From Argopecten irradians (Eukaryota > Mollusca > Bivalvia > Pectinida > Pectinidae): a stretch of 64,000 bases of DNA. The position numbers and the translations under genes are program-made. The DNA is taken from contig NC_091134.1 of the NCBI RefSeq assembly GCF_041381155.1, forward strand, positions 56,906,467 through 56,970,466. Direction: 5' to 3'. Shown here in pieces: positions 23,288 through 36,100 of this stretch; position 1 is the stretch's first letter; each line of letters begins with the position of its first letter. The notes beneath the pieces were generated by a model, which saw only the letters and a program-made list of their open reading frames with translations, did not search any database and had not been told where the DNA came from.

Positions 23288-24462
23288 ATGAAATAGATTC
23301 TAAACTTGTGATTTAATACTAATGTTTGTCATTTTGGTGAATTATGATGGCATGGTCAGACTAATATATCATTCAATAAAAATACCGCTATCAATGGTAT
23401 AGAAGTTCTGAAGGTAAAAGGCATGTAAATAGGGGATTATGGAGGAAATTAACTGTCCTTATTTATGCTTTTCATTTAGTTGAACTATAAACAAACCAAT
23501 TCATGTTTCACATTCGTTGTGCCGGTAAACGCATTAAATATAATACAAGATGAAGGTGCATAAGATAAGCGGGAACGCCCATTCAAGTATTTAGTCGAGT
23601 TACCAACACATTCCATCGACCTTTAACTGCAAACAACTTTATATATTTATATAAACATCTTTGTCATTTTTGGGATAAAAAACACGCTAAAACAAAAGAT
23701 ATAAATAAGTTCTTGATTTTTATACGACTGTCTGAAACGATCATCATTTCAATATACGTGACAGGTAACAATGACGTAAGATTGGACTTTTTCAAACATT
23801 TTAGTCTGTTAAATTATATCAATTAATCAGAAATAATAAAATGATAAATACAAACCTATCGCGTTCACAGACTAGCTCCAATCGTGAGTGGCATTTTAAA
23901 ATTTCAGCAAGATGTCTTCCGGTCTGATATCTAGTCACCATTTTGTACGGGTAGGTCTATAAATGTATGACTCTCGTCACGTGATGTAAAGATAAAATAT
24001 CACTTTATCACTATAAGGTGTAATGTCCGGACTTGTTGTCGATAATCGTTGGCGAGATATACGGTGGCTGATTTATACCATTATATTTCGTCTTACCTTA
24101 ACAAACCTATTTTTTCGTCTTTTCGCCCCGAAAAGATGAAAATTAACAAATCTTAATTTAGATTAAGATTAAGACAATTAAGATGTGTTAATTTTCATTT
24201 TGATTTTTGAAGTCGAAAAGACAAGAATTAAAGTCGCTAATTATCGTGCATCACTTTCGTCTTTTCGTTTTCGCTACGAAAACACGAAATACAGAAATGG
24301 TTAATTTTACGTCATCCTCGATACTCCAGGGGTTCCGATCACTTAAATCTACGTAATTTGTTTTTATTAATGTTTAATGTATCCTATATTGCATCTCCCG
24401 ACTATCTATACATTATTTTGTATTGGCTATTATGTGTTTAATTTGTAATTGATGATTTGTAG
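23288..24462. other. Intergenic DNA with AT-rich inverted segments
   Basis: No gene recognised. Between about 24110 and 24275 several TTCGTCTTTTCG/CGAAAAGA words and TTAATTTTCAT/ATGAAAATTAA words face each other, suggesting a decayed palindromic element. A solo half of the family B terminus (ATCCTCGATACTCCAGGGG) lies near 24313. Confidence 0.4.
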
Positions 24463-24790
24463 ACAAAAGAGTCCCGTAGCACCTGTACCACTTACCTGGT
24501 TTTTGTGAGTAATTTTCTAAATACATGTTCATCGTTTATGTTCTCAATGATGAATTTAAAGATTTACCTCTAATTTTCCTATTTGGTCCCACCCCTATCC
24601 CATGGGGACAGAGCCAAGATTTATACAAAGTCTGTTTCCTTTCGTCTAATAAATTTCTGGCCAAAATTGGCTACAATCTATTCAGAAATTTATAGTTTCA
24701 CTGTTTGTAGCGAAATAAAGAGTTTACCACTGTTTTTCTCTGTCGGTCCCCGCTCCTCCTGCACCAGGAACATTAATCATTGTAATTATG
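24463..24790 (-). mobile_element. Old relic of the 157-bp-monomer rolling-circle-like element
   Basis: AAAAGAGTCCCGTAGCACCTG..CTTACCTGG is a mutated form of the terminus at 50192 (ACAAGAAGCCCAGAGGGCCTG..CTCACCTGG). It is followed by two decayed monomers recognisable by ATTTACCTCTAA, GACAGAGCCAAGATTTATAC and TTTCTGGCCAAAATTGGCTAC. Divergence is far higher than within the 50-62 kb array, so this insertion is much older. Confidence 0.6.
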
Positions 24791-24996
24791 TATTGTTTTG
24801 TGACGACGGATACATCATGTGATTTAAAATTAAGTTTGAGATGACCCCTGCTATTAGAGTTCACATTCACAGCTCATTCTTACACCCGCTGAATTAATGG
24901 AAATGTCTAATAGCAGGCAGCAGAGGTAACACAAAAATGATCTTCCCACAGCACTCGAAAAAAAATCTTATAGAACAACTGTCTGAGTTCGTGAAT

Positions 24997-25413
24997 ACAT
25001 CCTCGATACTCCAGAGGTTTATTCTGACTGTCGTTATACTCTGGCCCTCACACCAGCCTTGGACATTATGACAGATAAATGTCTGGTACCAGACATCTAT
25101 CTGTCATAATGTCTAAGTCTGGTGTCAGGGCAAAAGTATCTCGGGCTACTCTGCACTATCTCATATTAAAACTGAAGGCTGTTTAAACCAATCATAGGTC
25201 TGTACAGAGACTTCCTTCGAAGATTACAGAGACAGTGACGCCCAACTTCAAAGTAACACAGTCAACCACAGTGCATCGTTATCCGATTCTTTTGATGTAC
25301 GCGTACATCAAGGATCAATTTACCTGTGCTTTCTGCCGCCTTCAGTTTCACAATCAGATAGCCCAGGGGTGGATATAACGACAGTGATAGTAACCTATGG
25401 AGTATCGAGGATG
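24997..25413. mobile_element. Family B MITE with 6-bp target-site duplication
   Basis: Inverted ends ACATCCTCGATACTCC and GGAGTATCGAGGATG, flanked on both sides by GTGAAT (24991-24996 and 25414-25419). Subterminal inverted words ACTGTCGTTATA and TATAACGACAGT extend the match. An internal palindrome at 25036-25139 is related to the ends of the element at 49361-49914, so the interior may be composite. A shorter relative is in COPB1 at 40061-40191. Confidence 0.75.
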
Positions 25414-25424
25414 GTGAATTATTA

Positions 25425-25586
25425 ATTTAACTATCAATTAGTAGTACTTCCGTGAAGTTGATTCCTTGTTCCTACTAGCAGAACAGGGAAAATACACATT
25501 CCTGTCGAATGCCCCGACCAGGAATCGAACCCGGGCCTCCGACGTGGAAATCAGCATGCTCCGTCAGCTGAGTGACAGAGACCCTA
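25425..25586 (-). mobile_element. tRNA-derived SINE or tRNA pseudogene
   Basis: On the minus strand, CACTCAGCTGACGGAGCA resembles an A box and GGGTTCGATTCCTGG an intact B box and T arm. An anticodon-like loop can be drawn with TCC. The acceptor ends (GGTCTCT and TCGGGGC) do not pair, so it is not a working tRNA gene. Body sequence continues past the tRNA part (GACAGGAATGTGTATTTTCC…), as in SINEs with a tRNA head. Confidence 0.6.
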
Positions 25587-26084
25587 TTTAACACTGTGTA
25601 AAAACCACACCGACCCACCCCTTTTACAGTTAGTTTTAAGGTCCACTACCTATCCGAAACGGTTTTTGATTTTAAAATGGGAATGTAAAACGAGATTGAT
25701 AATTTTGTAGAGTTGCAAAAGTTATTAACTTAACGTTAATACTACACTTATTATCACCCCCTAAACAATTTAATTAAAATAAATAAAATGTTAATTTTAT
25801 AACGCGGTTCGTCTCATACCATCGGTATATATTTTCTGAGATTATTAATGTTTTTAAGAAATCTATATATTTTGCTCCGGAAAGGTAGTGGGCCTTTAAA
25901 TCATATATTATTCAAATAAATAATGAAGATATACATTCACAGACACCACATATACAGCTACATGTAGGATGGGAAATGAAGGTAAAAGCTTATATCAATT
26001 TCTCTCCTAGTTCTTTGATTATTCCATTGATGAGTCTGCAGACTCAAAGTAAATAAAAACTTGAAACTTTCAATAAACAAACCA
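25587..26084. other. Intergenic DNA, nothing recognised
   Basis: I see no gene, RNA or clear transposon end in this stretch. Confidence 0.4.
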
Positions 26085-26490
26085 TTACTTATTCGATTCC
26101 CTGATTACATATTCGATCTCTAGCTACTAATTAACATCATAAATGGTTCAAAATGAATTAAATTATGCATCATAATGACCTATTTGGCCTTTTAATTACT
26201 AATTAAGGGACAGTTACTTATTCGATTCCCGGAATACTTATTCGATTCCGTGATTACTTATTCGATTTCCAGGTGCTAATTAACATCATAAATGGTTCAA
26301 AATCAATTATTATGCATCACAATGATCTATTTGACCTTATAATCACTTATTAAGGGCTCCTTACTTATTTGATTCACCTGATCATTTATTCCATTTCTAG
26401 CTACATTGTACTAATATACTAATTAACCAAAATGCAGTAATATGCATCACATTGATCTATTTGGCCTTTTAATTACAATTTAATCCAGAT
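26085..26490. repeat. Three diverged tandem copies of a ~150-bp unit
   Basis: CATCATAAATGGTTCAAAAT recurs 149 bases apart, with CTATTTGGCCTTTTAATTAC and TTACTTATTCGATT in each unit. The third copy is more decayed. Short TATTCGATT words repeat inside units. Probably an old satellite fragment. Confidence 0.65.
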
Positions 26491-26939
26491 GTTCTTACTT
26501 ATAGTTACATCACAGATTGTAGTTAGTATGTAATAGGTTAGTTTGTTAATTAGTTACATATGGATTTAGATATGGACACTTACCTAATTACAAAAAAAAA
26601 AAAAACTAAATTAACTTATTTTTAAATAACTAAAATGTTTTTTTGAGGGAGTAGTTGTAGAAGTAACGAAGAAATATTGCATTGCACAAAAAATAACCGC
26701 ATCGAGAAACATGATGTTAGCTACTGTTTTATTAGTAAATAAATATCCCAATTTTCTTATAATTTTTCAAATCTCTTATTTTCTGAAGAAAAAAAATCAC
26801 ATGACTGTTAGTTATTCATCAGTCCATCCACCAAATACAAAAATTCATTGACAGCATCCATTTTCATTGAATTTTCCTACTTTTTTATGATGATCCGAAA
26901 TTGGTACTGAGTAGTGTTACCATAAACTAGCTAATTTTG
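26491..26939. other. Intergenic DNA, nothing recognised
   Basis: AT-rich, with an A run at about 26594-26605. No feature supported. Confidence 0.4.
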
Positions 26940-27016
26940 TTCATGAGTCACCTCCCTTTAATACGAGAATACGCGAGACTTCGCCACGTCCATTAAAATC
27001 TGACACCGGCGAACAG
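26940..27016 (+). other. Candidate noncoding first exon of COPB1
   Basis: The COPB1 start-codon exon begins at a splice acceptor (30122/30123), so a 5' noncoding exon must lie upstream. The segment ending CCGGCGAACAG/GTAAAG at 27016 is more GC- and CpG-rich than its surroundings and ends in a good donor. This is a weak guess. Its left edge is not known. Confidence 0.25.
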
Positions 27017-27418
27017 GTAAAGTTATTCTTATTGCAAATTGTATTTTTTCGTTTTTGTATTGTTTTGATATTGTCCAGTAACCATTTTATTTACACGAGT
27101 TAGTGACAGTTCGGTCAATCAATGAATAATTTGCTCACCAATGTTTGCCAACTGGCGTCATATCAATTCATTTCCCCTCCTCGATCGACAGCCAAAACAA
27201 CTTGCATCTGCCTGTCTGCATCACTATTTCACACGTAACACCATCCTGATACATTGGCATTATTGAGTTGACTCGTTTAAGTTGTGTATTAAGGGATAGC
27301 TTAATTTCAATAAAAACATCATAATTGTTCTAAAACGTTAGGCCTTCTGAAAAAATAGCATGTTTTGAGATAAAGCCATGGCCCCAGCAGTGAGCTGTTG
27401 GCGTTTATCTGCTTTACT

Positions 27419-27640
27419 AAAGATGCTCCACCGCCGACGGAACATTAACGATACTCACCATAGTGTTTAATTGTGTATATATAGGCCTATGTCTAATTAA
27501 TAAACACGAAAAATAATATGAAATAATTTATTTTGCCTTTGGTGCTAGCTACTGTTGTAGCGGAAAAGATATCACCTTCTGACTGACTTTCAGAAGGTGA
27601 TATCTTTTCCGCTACAACAGCAGCTACTTTGGTGCATGCT
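27419..27640. mobile_element. Truncated family A MITE carrying an 82-bp insertion
   Basis: It starts AGATGCTCCACCG at 27421 and follows the copy at 1954 through ATTTATTTTGCCTTTGGTGC. It is then interrupted by the hairpin at 27546-27627 and resumes GGTGCATGC before similarity is lost. The right inverted repeat is absent. Confidence 0.65.
27546..27627. mobile_element. 82-bp palindromic MITE with 8-bp target-site duplication
   Basis: Arms of about 35 bases (GTTGTAGCGGAAAAGATATC and its complement) meet at CTGACT. TTTGGTGC flanks both sides (27538-27545 and 27628-27635), and the uninterrupted copy at about 2089 has TTTGGTGC only once. An 8-bp duplication fits hAT-type transposition; the superfamily is inferred. 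Confidence 0.75.
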
Positions 27641-28061
27641 CAATCCTACCCCTGTCAAATGGTCTGGGAGGTGCAACCTTGGAACAAATACCCTGCCTCC
27701 ACTCCATTCCCGACGACCATCTGTCAGAAATATTCCGTCCATGGTTCAGAGCTACGTCATCGCAGCTAGTGCAACCTCATAATCTTGTTGGACTGGATAG
27801 GGGGTTATAGCTCATGTGGTTTTCATTCCCACCTATACTGGAGACCGGGGAAAGTCACTGCTAGGTCCCTATGATCTCTGACTGCTTGGTCAGCCTCAGA
27901 AAAAAGTGATTCCAAGGGCCATTCAGGTAGGCTCCCTTGGCCTGGCAGATCTCGACTTTGGTAGGGTGACCGTTAGGGTCACAGAATATATATACCACTA
28001 CTTCTCCCAATACCCTCGGCCGGTACCCATGTTCCAGAGAGCAGGAGCACAGATTAGACAT
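27641..28061. other. Unrecognised segment, possible coding remnant
   Basis: Base composition is less AT-rich than around it. On the minus strand 28061-27861 reads a 66-residue open frame including VVVYIFCDPNGHPTKVEICQ, and further down another frame reads GREWSGGRVFVPRLHLP-like text, broken by stops. I do not recognise either. It could be a decayed exon captured with repeats or simply chance. Confidence 0.2.
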
Positions 28062-29441
28062 CAGGGTTCAACATTAACTTTTAAACTTACTTGCCCTAGG
28101 CTATAGGGCAAGTTGCCCTGACCTTATTTGAGCAGGAAACATGCCTGTTGTCGTAAAGTAGACTACTACAAAGAAAGCATTTCGACGGGACGTTATTTTC
28201 CACGTCTCTATATTGGATTTAAATAAAATAACACAGCGATGTATCAGCAAGGATTGATGAAATATTTATTCTGCATGATATTACATGTTACAAGGTTAGT
28301 AAGTTTTCAGAAATTTATGTAGAATTCTTTTCTTGTCAGTCCTGGACTCATCACTTTTGAAAATGGTGAGTCCCAGATAAAATCAGTGAGTCCCAAAATA
28401 AATGCGAAATCTTGCAATAGCGCATTCCTGTATGATTTAATTCAATTATACCATTCAATTGGGAAAAAAATGTTTTAAATTATGGCAACCTTTAAAATTA
28501 CGTATCATCTAAATATTTCAAATTAAATAATTTCATAAAAAATCATGTATTTAAAATTACTGTATGTCATTTAAATCTTTAAGTAAATTTAAACCAGTGA
28601 CACATTTCTAACATGTTGCTTTTTTAGGTGGTGTGCTCCTACTTAAATTTACAAAATATTTCCTTGTAATATCATTTTTAGCCAATCTTATCAATCTAAT
28701 TAAGTATTCATTTTCATTCCATTAAAAAAATAAATACTGGTATAGACTCAAAAGATTCATTAGGTCAATTTTCAGTAGGAAAACATACTGAATTTATCAT
28801 TTATTTTTAATATATAATTTATATACTGTCTGCATGTTGTTTTAAAAAATCGTTTTTAAATCGAAAGGTAATTAATCTGTCTTTAAAAATACATCACAAA
28901 GGTAGCCAAGATCAACGCAGAAATAACGGCAAATACATTCTGTATATTGTCAAAGAGGTTTGAAAAATGAAACATAATAAACACTTAGTATGGATTCAAA
29001 CAAAAATTTTATTTACTAACGATAATTGACCGATCAAATAGCAGATGAAACCTCAACACTAGCGCTGTCGCTCACCGCAGTACACAACACGCCAACCATA
29101 CCAAGGTGAAATAGGGCCATGTGCCAAAAATATCCACTAACAGGACCAGCGATATTGGGCCTGAGGTGTTAATTAATTGGTACTTGCCATGCATGATCAA
29201 ATTGTCATGTCTGGTTGGCGTTTTGCGTCCGCATCTCAGTTAGTTTGGTACCTGTGTTCTCGGCCAGACGTCTCACCTGTCAAAACCGGCATTTTTTGGG
29301 TGCGTTCGATTGCAAATTTTCGGGTGCGTTCGAGTGAAAATCTAGGTTGCCCGATTGGGCAAATAGAAGTCAGAGTTCAATTGCCCGGACCAGTGTTCGA
29401 CTTGCCCTGAGCTATCATGCAACCGTTAATGTCGAACCCTG
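28062..29441. mobile_element. 1.38-kb nonautonomous DNA transposon with 5-bp TSD
   Basis: Inverted ends CAGGGTTCAACATTAAC and GTTAATGTCGAACCCTG are bordered by GACAT on both sides (28057-28061 and 29442-29446). Subterminal GGGCAA/TTGCCC words recur at both ends. No transposase frame is seen, so it depends on another copy for movement. CAGGG ends recall some hAT families, but a 5-bp duplication leaves the class open. Confidence 0.7.
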
Positions 29442-29847
29442 GACATCCCATCATTGTCGTCAATATTGTAATCCTACAGTATCACACACACAGTCCACTT
29501 GAATGAGTAGCTCACTTACTCTGCGTTGCGGCCTAGACACCAAGCATAGACGCCATTCAGGCTTTGTGAAATAGCTCCAAACAGCACCAGTATATCGGGG
29601 TGGTAAACATCACACATCCGTTTAGGTCGGGGCTAGCTCTAGAACTGGGGCTGAAGCGGAAGCCCTAACATCACTTCCAGTAGTGTCAGGTCAGGTGTCT
29701 TCTGGATGCTTGACATCCCTGGTCCATCTCACAACACACTGTCTACAGATGCAACAAGAGAGGAGAAAATAAACAGCAAGACCTAGATTATAACCAAACA
29801 CTAGCTAGCTGGATGCTCTTCTGATTGAGCTATTCTGCATTTCCATA

Positions 29848-29993
29848 TTACAGAGTTATCTGCACTTGCGGGTAGGTATTGATTGTGTTTGCAAGCGGAA
29901 CATCATACATTTTTGGTGAAAATGATGTGAATTGCGCTCATAAAATAATGACCTAACAATCGATACCTACCCACAAGGGAGCTAACTCTGTAA
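29848..29993. mobile_element. 146-bp MITE with TA target sites
   Basis: Inverted repeats of about 40 bases start TTACAGAGTTATCTGC and end GAGCTAACTCTGTAA, and TA lies on both sides. This is compatible with a Tc1/mariner-type nonautonomous element. It sits about 130 bp before the COPB1 start-codon exon. Confidence 0.65.
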
Positions 29994-30137
29994 TATGCAA
30001 AGATGGAGTATACCTGAACATAGATGATTGACCCAGTCCAATTCTGATACACATATACCGGTACAGAATATTTTATAAAATAATCAGTTGAAAAAAAAAC
30101 ATCTTTTTTCTTTAGATTTCAGATCAGGCTAGCCAAA

Positions 30138-33100
30138 ATGTCAGACCAGCCATGTTATACGCTGATAAATCTCCCGTCAGATGCGGAACCTCCAACAGAA
30201 ATGCAGCTACGCACAGATTTGGGTAAAATCAGGCTTTCCATAGCTTAATTTTTTTTCTTTTTTAATACTTGTATTGTTGACCTTATGGTGAATACTGATG
30301 AATACAAAATTATTTTTTTTGGTTTCCTTTTTAAAAAGTAAACCATGTAAAGATGATTACATTGTACAGCAATCAAACTTCATGTAAATTATTTGTATTG
30401 AAAGGGCTTAGAGAAAGTAATAATATACGTAAGGCAATTTCTTTACTTTAATGTTATGGATGTCTTACAACTTTCGATTTATTGTTTCAGAAAAAGGAGA
30501 TACAAGGACAAAAACAGATGCCCTGAAGAAGACCATCCAAATGATACTAAATGGAGAGAAGATGCCTTCCTTGTTAATGACCATCATTAGGTTTGTGATG
30601 CCGTCACAGGACCACATGATAAAGAAGCTACTTCTCATCTTCTGGGAGGTAGTACCCAAGTATACAGCTGATGGCAAGATGTTACACGAGATGATCCTGG
30701 TCTGCGATGCCTACAGAAAGGTTAGAACATTATTTTTAGCAGTTTTTATTTTGTAGAGGGTGTGAAAGGGGTTATTTTCACTAAATGGAAAGATGAGGAA
30801 AAATAACTTCAAAGTTATATGTGCCATAGCTGGTCAAAATTTTGACATGTAATTAATTTTTTTGTAATTTATTGAAAACCAGCAATGTTTGATGAATTAA
30901 GCAGTGAAAATCATTCAAACAGACTTAGAAATATGTATGATGCCTAATGAATATTTTAAAATTACTAATGATAATTTATAGTTTTATACACTGTAAATTT
31001 TTTTTTTTTTTATGCCTTATATATGCTTAGATATAAACATACGTGCAGAAATCAGTGAACAATTACTAATAACACTGTAAAAATGTGAAATGAAATTGTA
31101 GACCACAACTTGGCTTCATGGTCTAACCGTATGTACAGTGGACCCGCGATAATCCGGACGCCGATAGTCCGGAAAACTCACAATCCGGACGGAAATGTCA
31201 GGGAACGGATTTCCGTAACGTTATTTATACTCACTAGTCCGGAAATTCGTATTCCGAATCCGGAACTCCATTTTGGGACGGAACGTAATTTTCGTTAATA
31301 AATTCCCGCAATAATCCGGACAATTTGTTGTCGCCACGTGCCGAGAAAATCCAAGGCCATCTCAGTCATGTGTACAATACACACTATCATTTGACACTGA
31401 GTGTGTTGTCATAACGACGGCTGCCAGGTCATAGCCACGGGCGTTTACCTGAACACCTTTCACACGGGTACATGCAGTCATGTAACGGTTCATTGGTTTT
31501 CTATAGGAGATCAAACTTCAGTGTTGATTGAGATACGCAATATGTATTTTTAGCCACACGCTTTTTAAACATGAAGTTTGAGCTTGGGTACGGGTACGTA
31601 TGCTGTAGATACCTTACATGTTTCGCATGCAGAATATATCGATATGAGTATCAGATACAATAAAGTGAGATAATACTTACAAAATTAATAAGAATTTTAA
31701 ATGTATGTAAATCTATTCGAATTCATCGCCTGTGGTATAAGATATAAAGGCTACGGCGCCCGGCACATGCCATAAAGTGTGTGACATTGTGCACGAAGTT
31801 AGACGTGAACGGGCGCGTGGTTGTTACATACGTCTGTAATTCAGAAAGCAAAGACTTGTAGAGATTGTCATTAAAACACACATTATCCAAAATAACAATT
31901 ATATGAGTTCCTAAAGTGTTCACAACTATTGTTATCATAGTTTTTTTAAGAACGTAGATGACATTGATCTTTGGTTAGGCAATTTGCCATACGACAGATC
32001 AAGAGTTGGATACGTAGCTATATGCATACATAGCATATAATTAACTATGGCTTTAGGTTTCGTATTTTGAAAAAGAAATACGTTTATTTATTATTCTTAA
32101 CGTAATGATATATAAATACCTATAAAACATAACAAACGAAGTATTGATTATAATACACGTATATTACATAAAAGCCTGTCATCGATTACAAGGTCAAGGG
32201 GAGTAACTCGTACGTGATAATTTAATTGACTAAGAGCACGGAATTCGGCAGTCCGGAAAACTCGTAATCCGGACGGTTTAGACTTGGAACGAAGGTGTCC
32301 GGATTATCGAGGGTCCACTGTACTTATTTCATTGTACTGTAGATGTAAATATTATGATTTTTGGCTGTACATGTACTTCACCTTTTATTTGTATTTGTAA
32401 CATTAAAACCTAATAGCTATGCATATTTAAAAGTATTTGGAATTCTCAAAATATTGGTAATTTTTGGTGTTGAATAAAAAGTGTCGTGAGTAGGGAAATT
32501 ACAGCACATATATACTAACAGAATATTTATATTTTTCTCCAGACAAATTACAGCACTTATATACTAACAGAATATTTATAGTTTTCTCCAGACATTTGTG
32601 TAAGAAAAGATTTTACCAGAATATTCAGAATAAAGACATAACTAATTAATTATATTTATTTCACAACTTTCTGGAGTTTTTTTTTTATACATGTTTGAAA
32701 AGTGTTCTTTCATTCACGTAAATCAGTGTGTGATAGTTTGTGATTAATTTGGATAGGACCTACAACACCCTAATGAGTTTATCCGAGGATCCACACTCCG
32801 TTTTCTGTGTAAGCTAAAGGAACCAGAACTTATTGAACCCTTGATGCCTGCTATCAGACAATGTCTGGAACATCGCCACTCTTATGTGCGCAGAAATGCA
32901 GTCCTGGCCATCTACACAATCTTCAGGTATGTTAATCATCTAAATCTGTCATAAGCTGATAACTCATTATTCCTAGTCTTTCATGTTACCTGTTGAAGAT
33001 GAATTTCTCAATGTAAATATGTTAAGTCATTTCATAGCTGTATCTATCATCAGGGTATTGGTCTTATTTAGGTATGTAAAATGAACTTTGTCTTTTGTAG

Positions 33101-36100
33101 GAACCATGATGTTCTCATTCCTGATGCTCCAGAGCTGATTGCTAAGTTCTTAGAAACTGAACAGGATATGTCCTGTAAGAGGAATGCTTTCATGATGCTC
33201 ATTCATGCTGACCAGGTTTGTTCTGTTTCTATGTACTCATTTTCATTCACTTTTCCATCCTGAAATGTAAGATATGAAGCAATAAAATTAAACTAAAACA
33301 AATTAATTGAATTCATCCTTCGTTCGTAAATAGAGTCTATGGGTTCTTACTTATGAATACTCTCAAATATACATCGGATGGTGTGCTATTTTTTATCATT
33401 TTTATCTAATGCACTTATTTTCTGTCTGATGCCGAGGGCAAACATGTGACTTTAAATTTCACATATCCATTATAGAGTAGAAGTTCTAAGTTAATTTTAA
33501 TTGAATTGCCTGTTCCAGGAGCGAGCATTAAACTACCTAAGTAGTTGTATAGACCAAGTGACATCTTTTGGAGACATCCTGCAGCTCGTCATTGTTGAAT
33601 TAATCTATAAAGTAGGTATCTGACAGGTAGTGTGCGTGTGTAATCTACATGTTAATGTATCAAACCAAATTGAATCAGATGTTTTGGTTCAAATGATATT
33701 AAATCCATCACTTTTTTTACCTTTACATTATTGTTTGATGGTATTCAAAATATTGAAGTCACTTCATTGGTGGTCTTTGCAACCAATGTTAAAAGATTTT
33801 TGTTTAATTTGGTTAATTATATTAAAAATATTTGATACTTGTTGCATAAAACGCTTGACATTATAGTTACTTCAATTTCATGTACATTGTAATATAGAAC
33901 AATTTAAAAATATCTTGTTATAGTTATAATACCATGCCTTAGTTGATTTCAAAACATGTTCATCTTGTGTATGTAGGTGTGCCATGCTAATCCCTCAGAA
34001 AGGGCACGTTTCATCCGGTGTATCTACAATCTGCTGAACTCCTCCAGTCCAGCCGTCCGCTATGAAGCTGCCGGGACCCTGGTCACACTATCAAATGCTC
34101 CTACAGCCATCAAGGTAGGATAACAGACCGACTGATGGTATTGCTTTCAAACTCAAAAGTTGTTTAGATACTTAACAAATTTATTGTATTCAGTCAATAA
34201 CTTGTGTAAAAACCATACTCATTTTTTTCCCCCAACTAAATCCTTGCATGTAATGAGATTTAACAAATATAAAGCTAGACTGGCCTGAACAGGTATTTAT
34301 AAGACAATATTTAGCACCTGATTTATTTCCTTTATTCAAAAGGTGAAAAAAAAAAAAAACAAAAAAAACAACAACAAAAGGTGAATGCTATGGGTAGTAT
34401 GCAAAAATATTAGGTCTCCAAAGACTACACTAATATCTGCATTGATGTCATAAGTAATTGAAACTCTGCCCTCCATTGCTATCAACATCTATTTTAAAGA
34501 ACATGTATTAGAACTAATTAAGTTGTGCCTTTCACTCTTAATTCTGATTAACAGGCTGCTGCCAGTTGTTATATAGAGCTTATTGTGAAGGAAAGTGACA
34601 ATAACGTCAAACTAATTGTTCTGGACCGTCTCATCGCCCTCAAGGAGGTTCCTGTACATGAAAAGGTCTTACAGGTAAATGTGTACTCAGTCACTACGTT
34701 ATGTTTGATAATCTTATCCAGAAATGATACTTTGTTGAAATTGTTACATTTCACTTTAAAGAACAATATTATGACTTAAAACCAGTGTTTCCTTTGAAAT
34801 ATCAGTACAAAACTATATACAGAGAATACATGGACATTTTTCTAAAAATATAAGCTGTATTTTGGCAAGGGTTAAAAGACAAAAGTGGAAGGCTTGTCAC
34901 TTTTTGCTTTCTGACCTGAGCCAAAAATACAGCTTACATTTAAAGACACTGACCATGTATACTTTTATCCTACAACATTAATTAAGTACAACATATACAT
35001 GCCAGCAATGTTGCGAATATGTCAATGTTTGCCTTGGAAGTAGGTTAATTGAATCTGCTTACTGAAATTCTAAAATACACTGGGTTCCATCAATGCCGAA
35101 TGAATACAGCAAAATCAATCTCGCAAAATATTTGATGCTAATTTATTGTTACATTATTAAGGATCTGGTTATGGACATACTGCGGGTACTGAGTTCACCG
35201 GACCATGAAGTCAGGAAGAAAACCTTATCCTTGGCTCTAGAGTTGGTTACGTCAAGGAATATGGAAGAGGTTTGTATGTTAGGATTTATTTTCTAGTCTC
35301 GTAATGCTTTAATTCTTTATACTTCAATCATCAACAACATAATTCTTTCAGATATTTCCTATCTCCTAAAGAAAAGAGTGATGTGGTAATAATTTGCATT
35401 GTTTTTTTAATCTAGTTATTTACTACAAATGAACAAAATCAAAAATTGCTCCTAATGAAATTCTTGGTATATAACTATAATAATCAGCTTGTGTTACCTT
35501 TGTCACAGATGGTGCTAGTACTGAGAAAGGAGGTTGTGAAGACCAACAATGTGGAGCATGAAGATACAGGAAAATATCGCCAGCTACTTGTACGAACTCT
35601 CCATCAGTGCTGCATCAAGTTTCCAGATATTGCCAGTACTATTATTCCTGTGGTAAGTTTTAACAAGAATCTTATCTAAGGTGTCAGCTCCATTGTTTAC
35701 TGGTCAAGAGAGCAAATCAAGATTTGACTTATCAAGAGATTGTATTGCAGAGATGATAACTCCAGGATGGAACGAGGCAAGGACAGCATCTTCCATACTT
35801 TTCATGTTTTATTGCTTTAATACTAAAAGAGATACCAAAGAGGGTATCATTGCCTGATAGATGCTGTTATTGAAAATTTAAAATCTTCTTCCTGTAAAAA
35901 GTATTTGAAGAAATATACAAAGCGTTTAAATGCTTTTTTATTAACTCATTGATTCCTATTTGTTGAAAGTATATGTTCTGTAATCTTATCCTCTGTAATT
36001 GTCTCTTGCCAACAGCTGATAGAGTTCCTGGGTGACCAGAATGAGCTTGCTGCCCTTGACGTACTTGTCTTTGTCAGAGAAGCTATACAGAGGTTTGAGG

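Noticed and set aside
25505-25584. A functional tRNA gene
   Set aside because: The B box is good but the acceptor stem does not pair and SINE-like body sequence follows.
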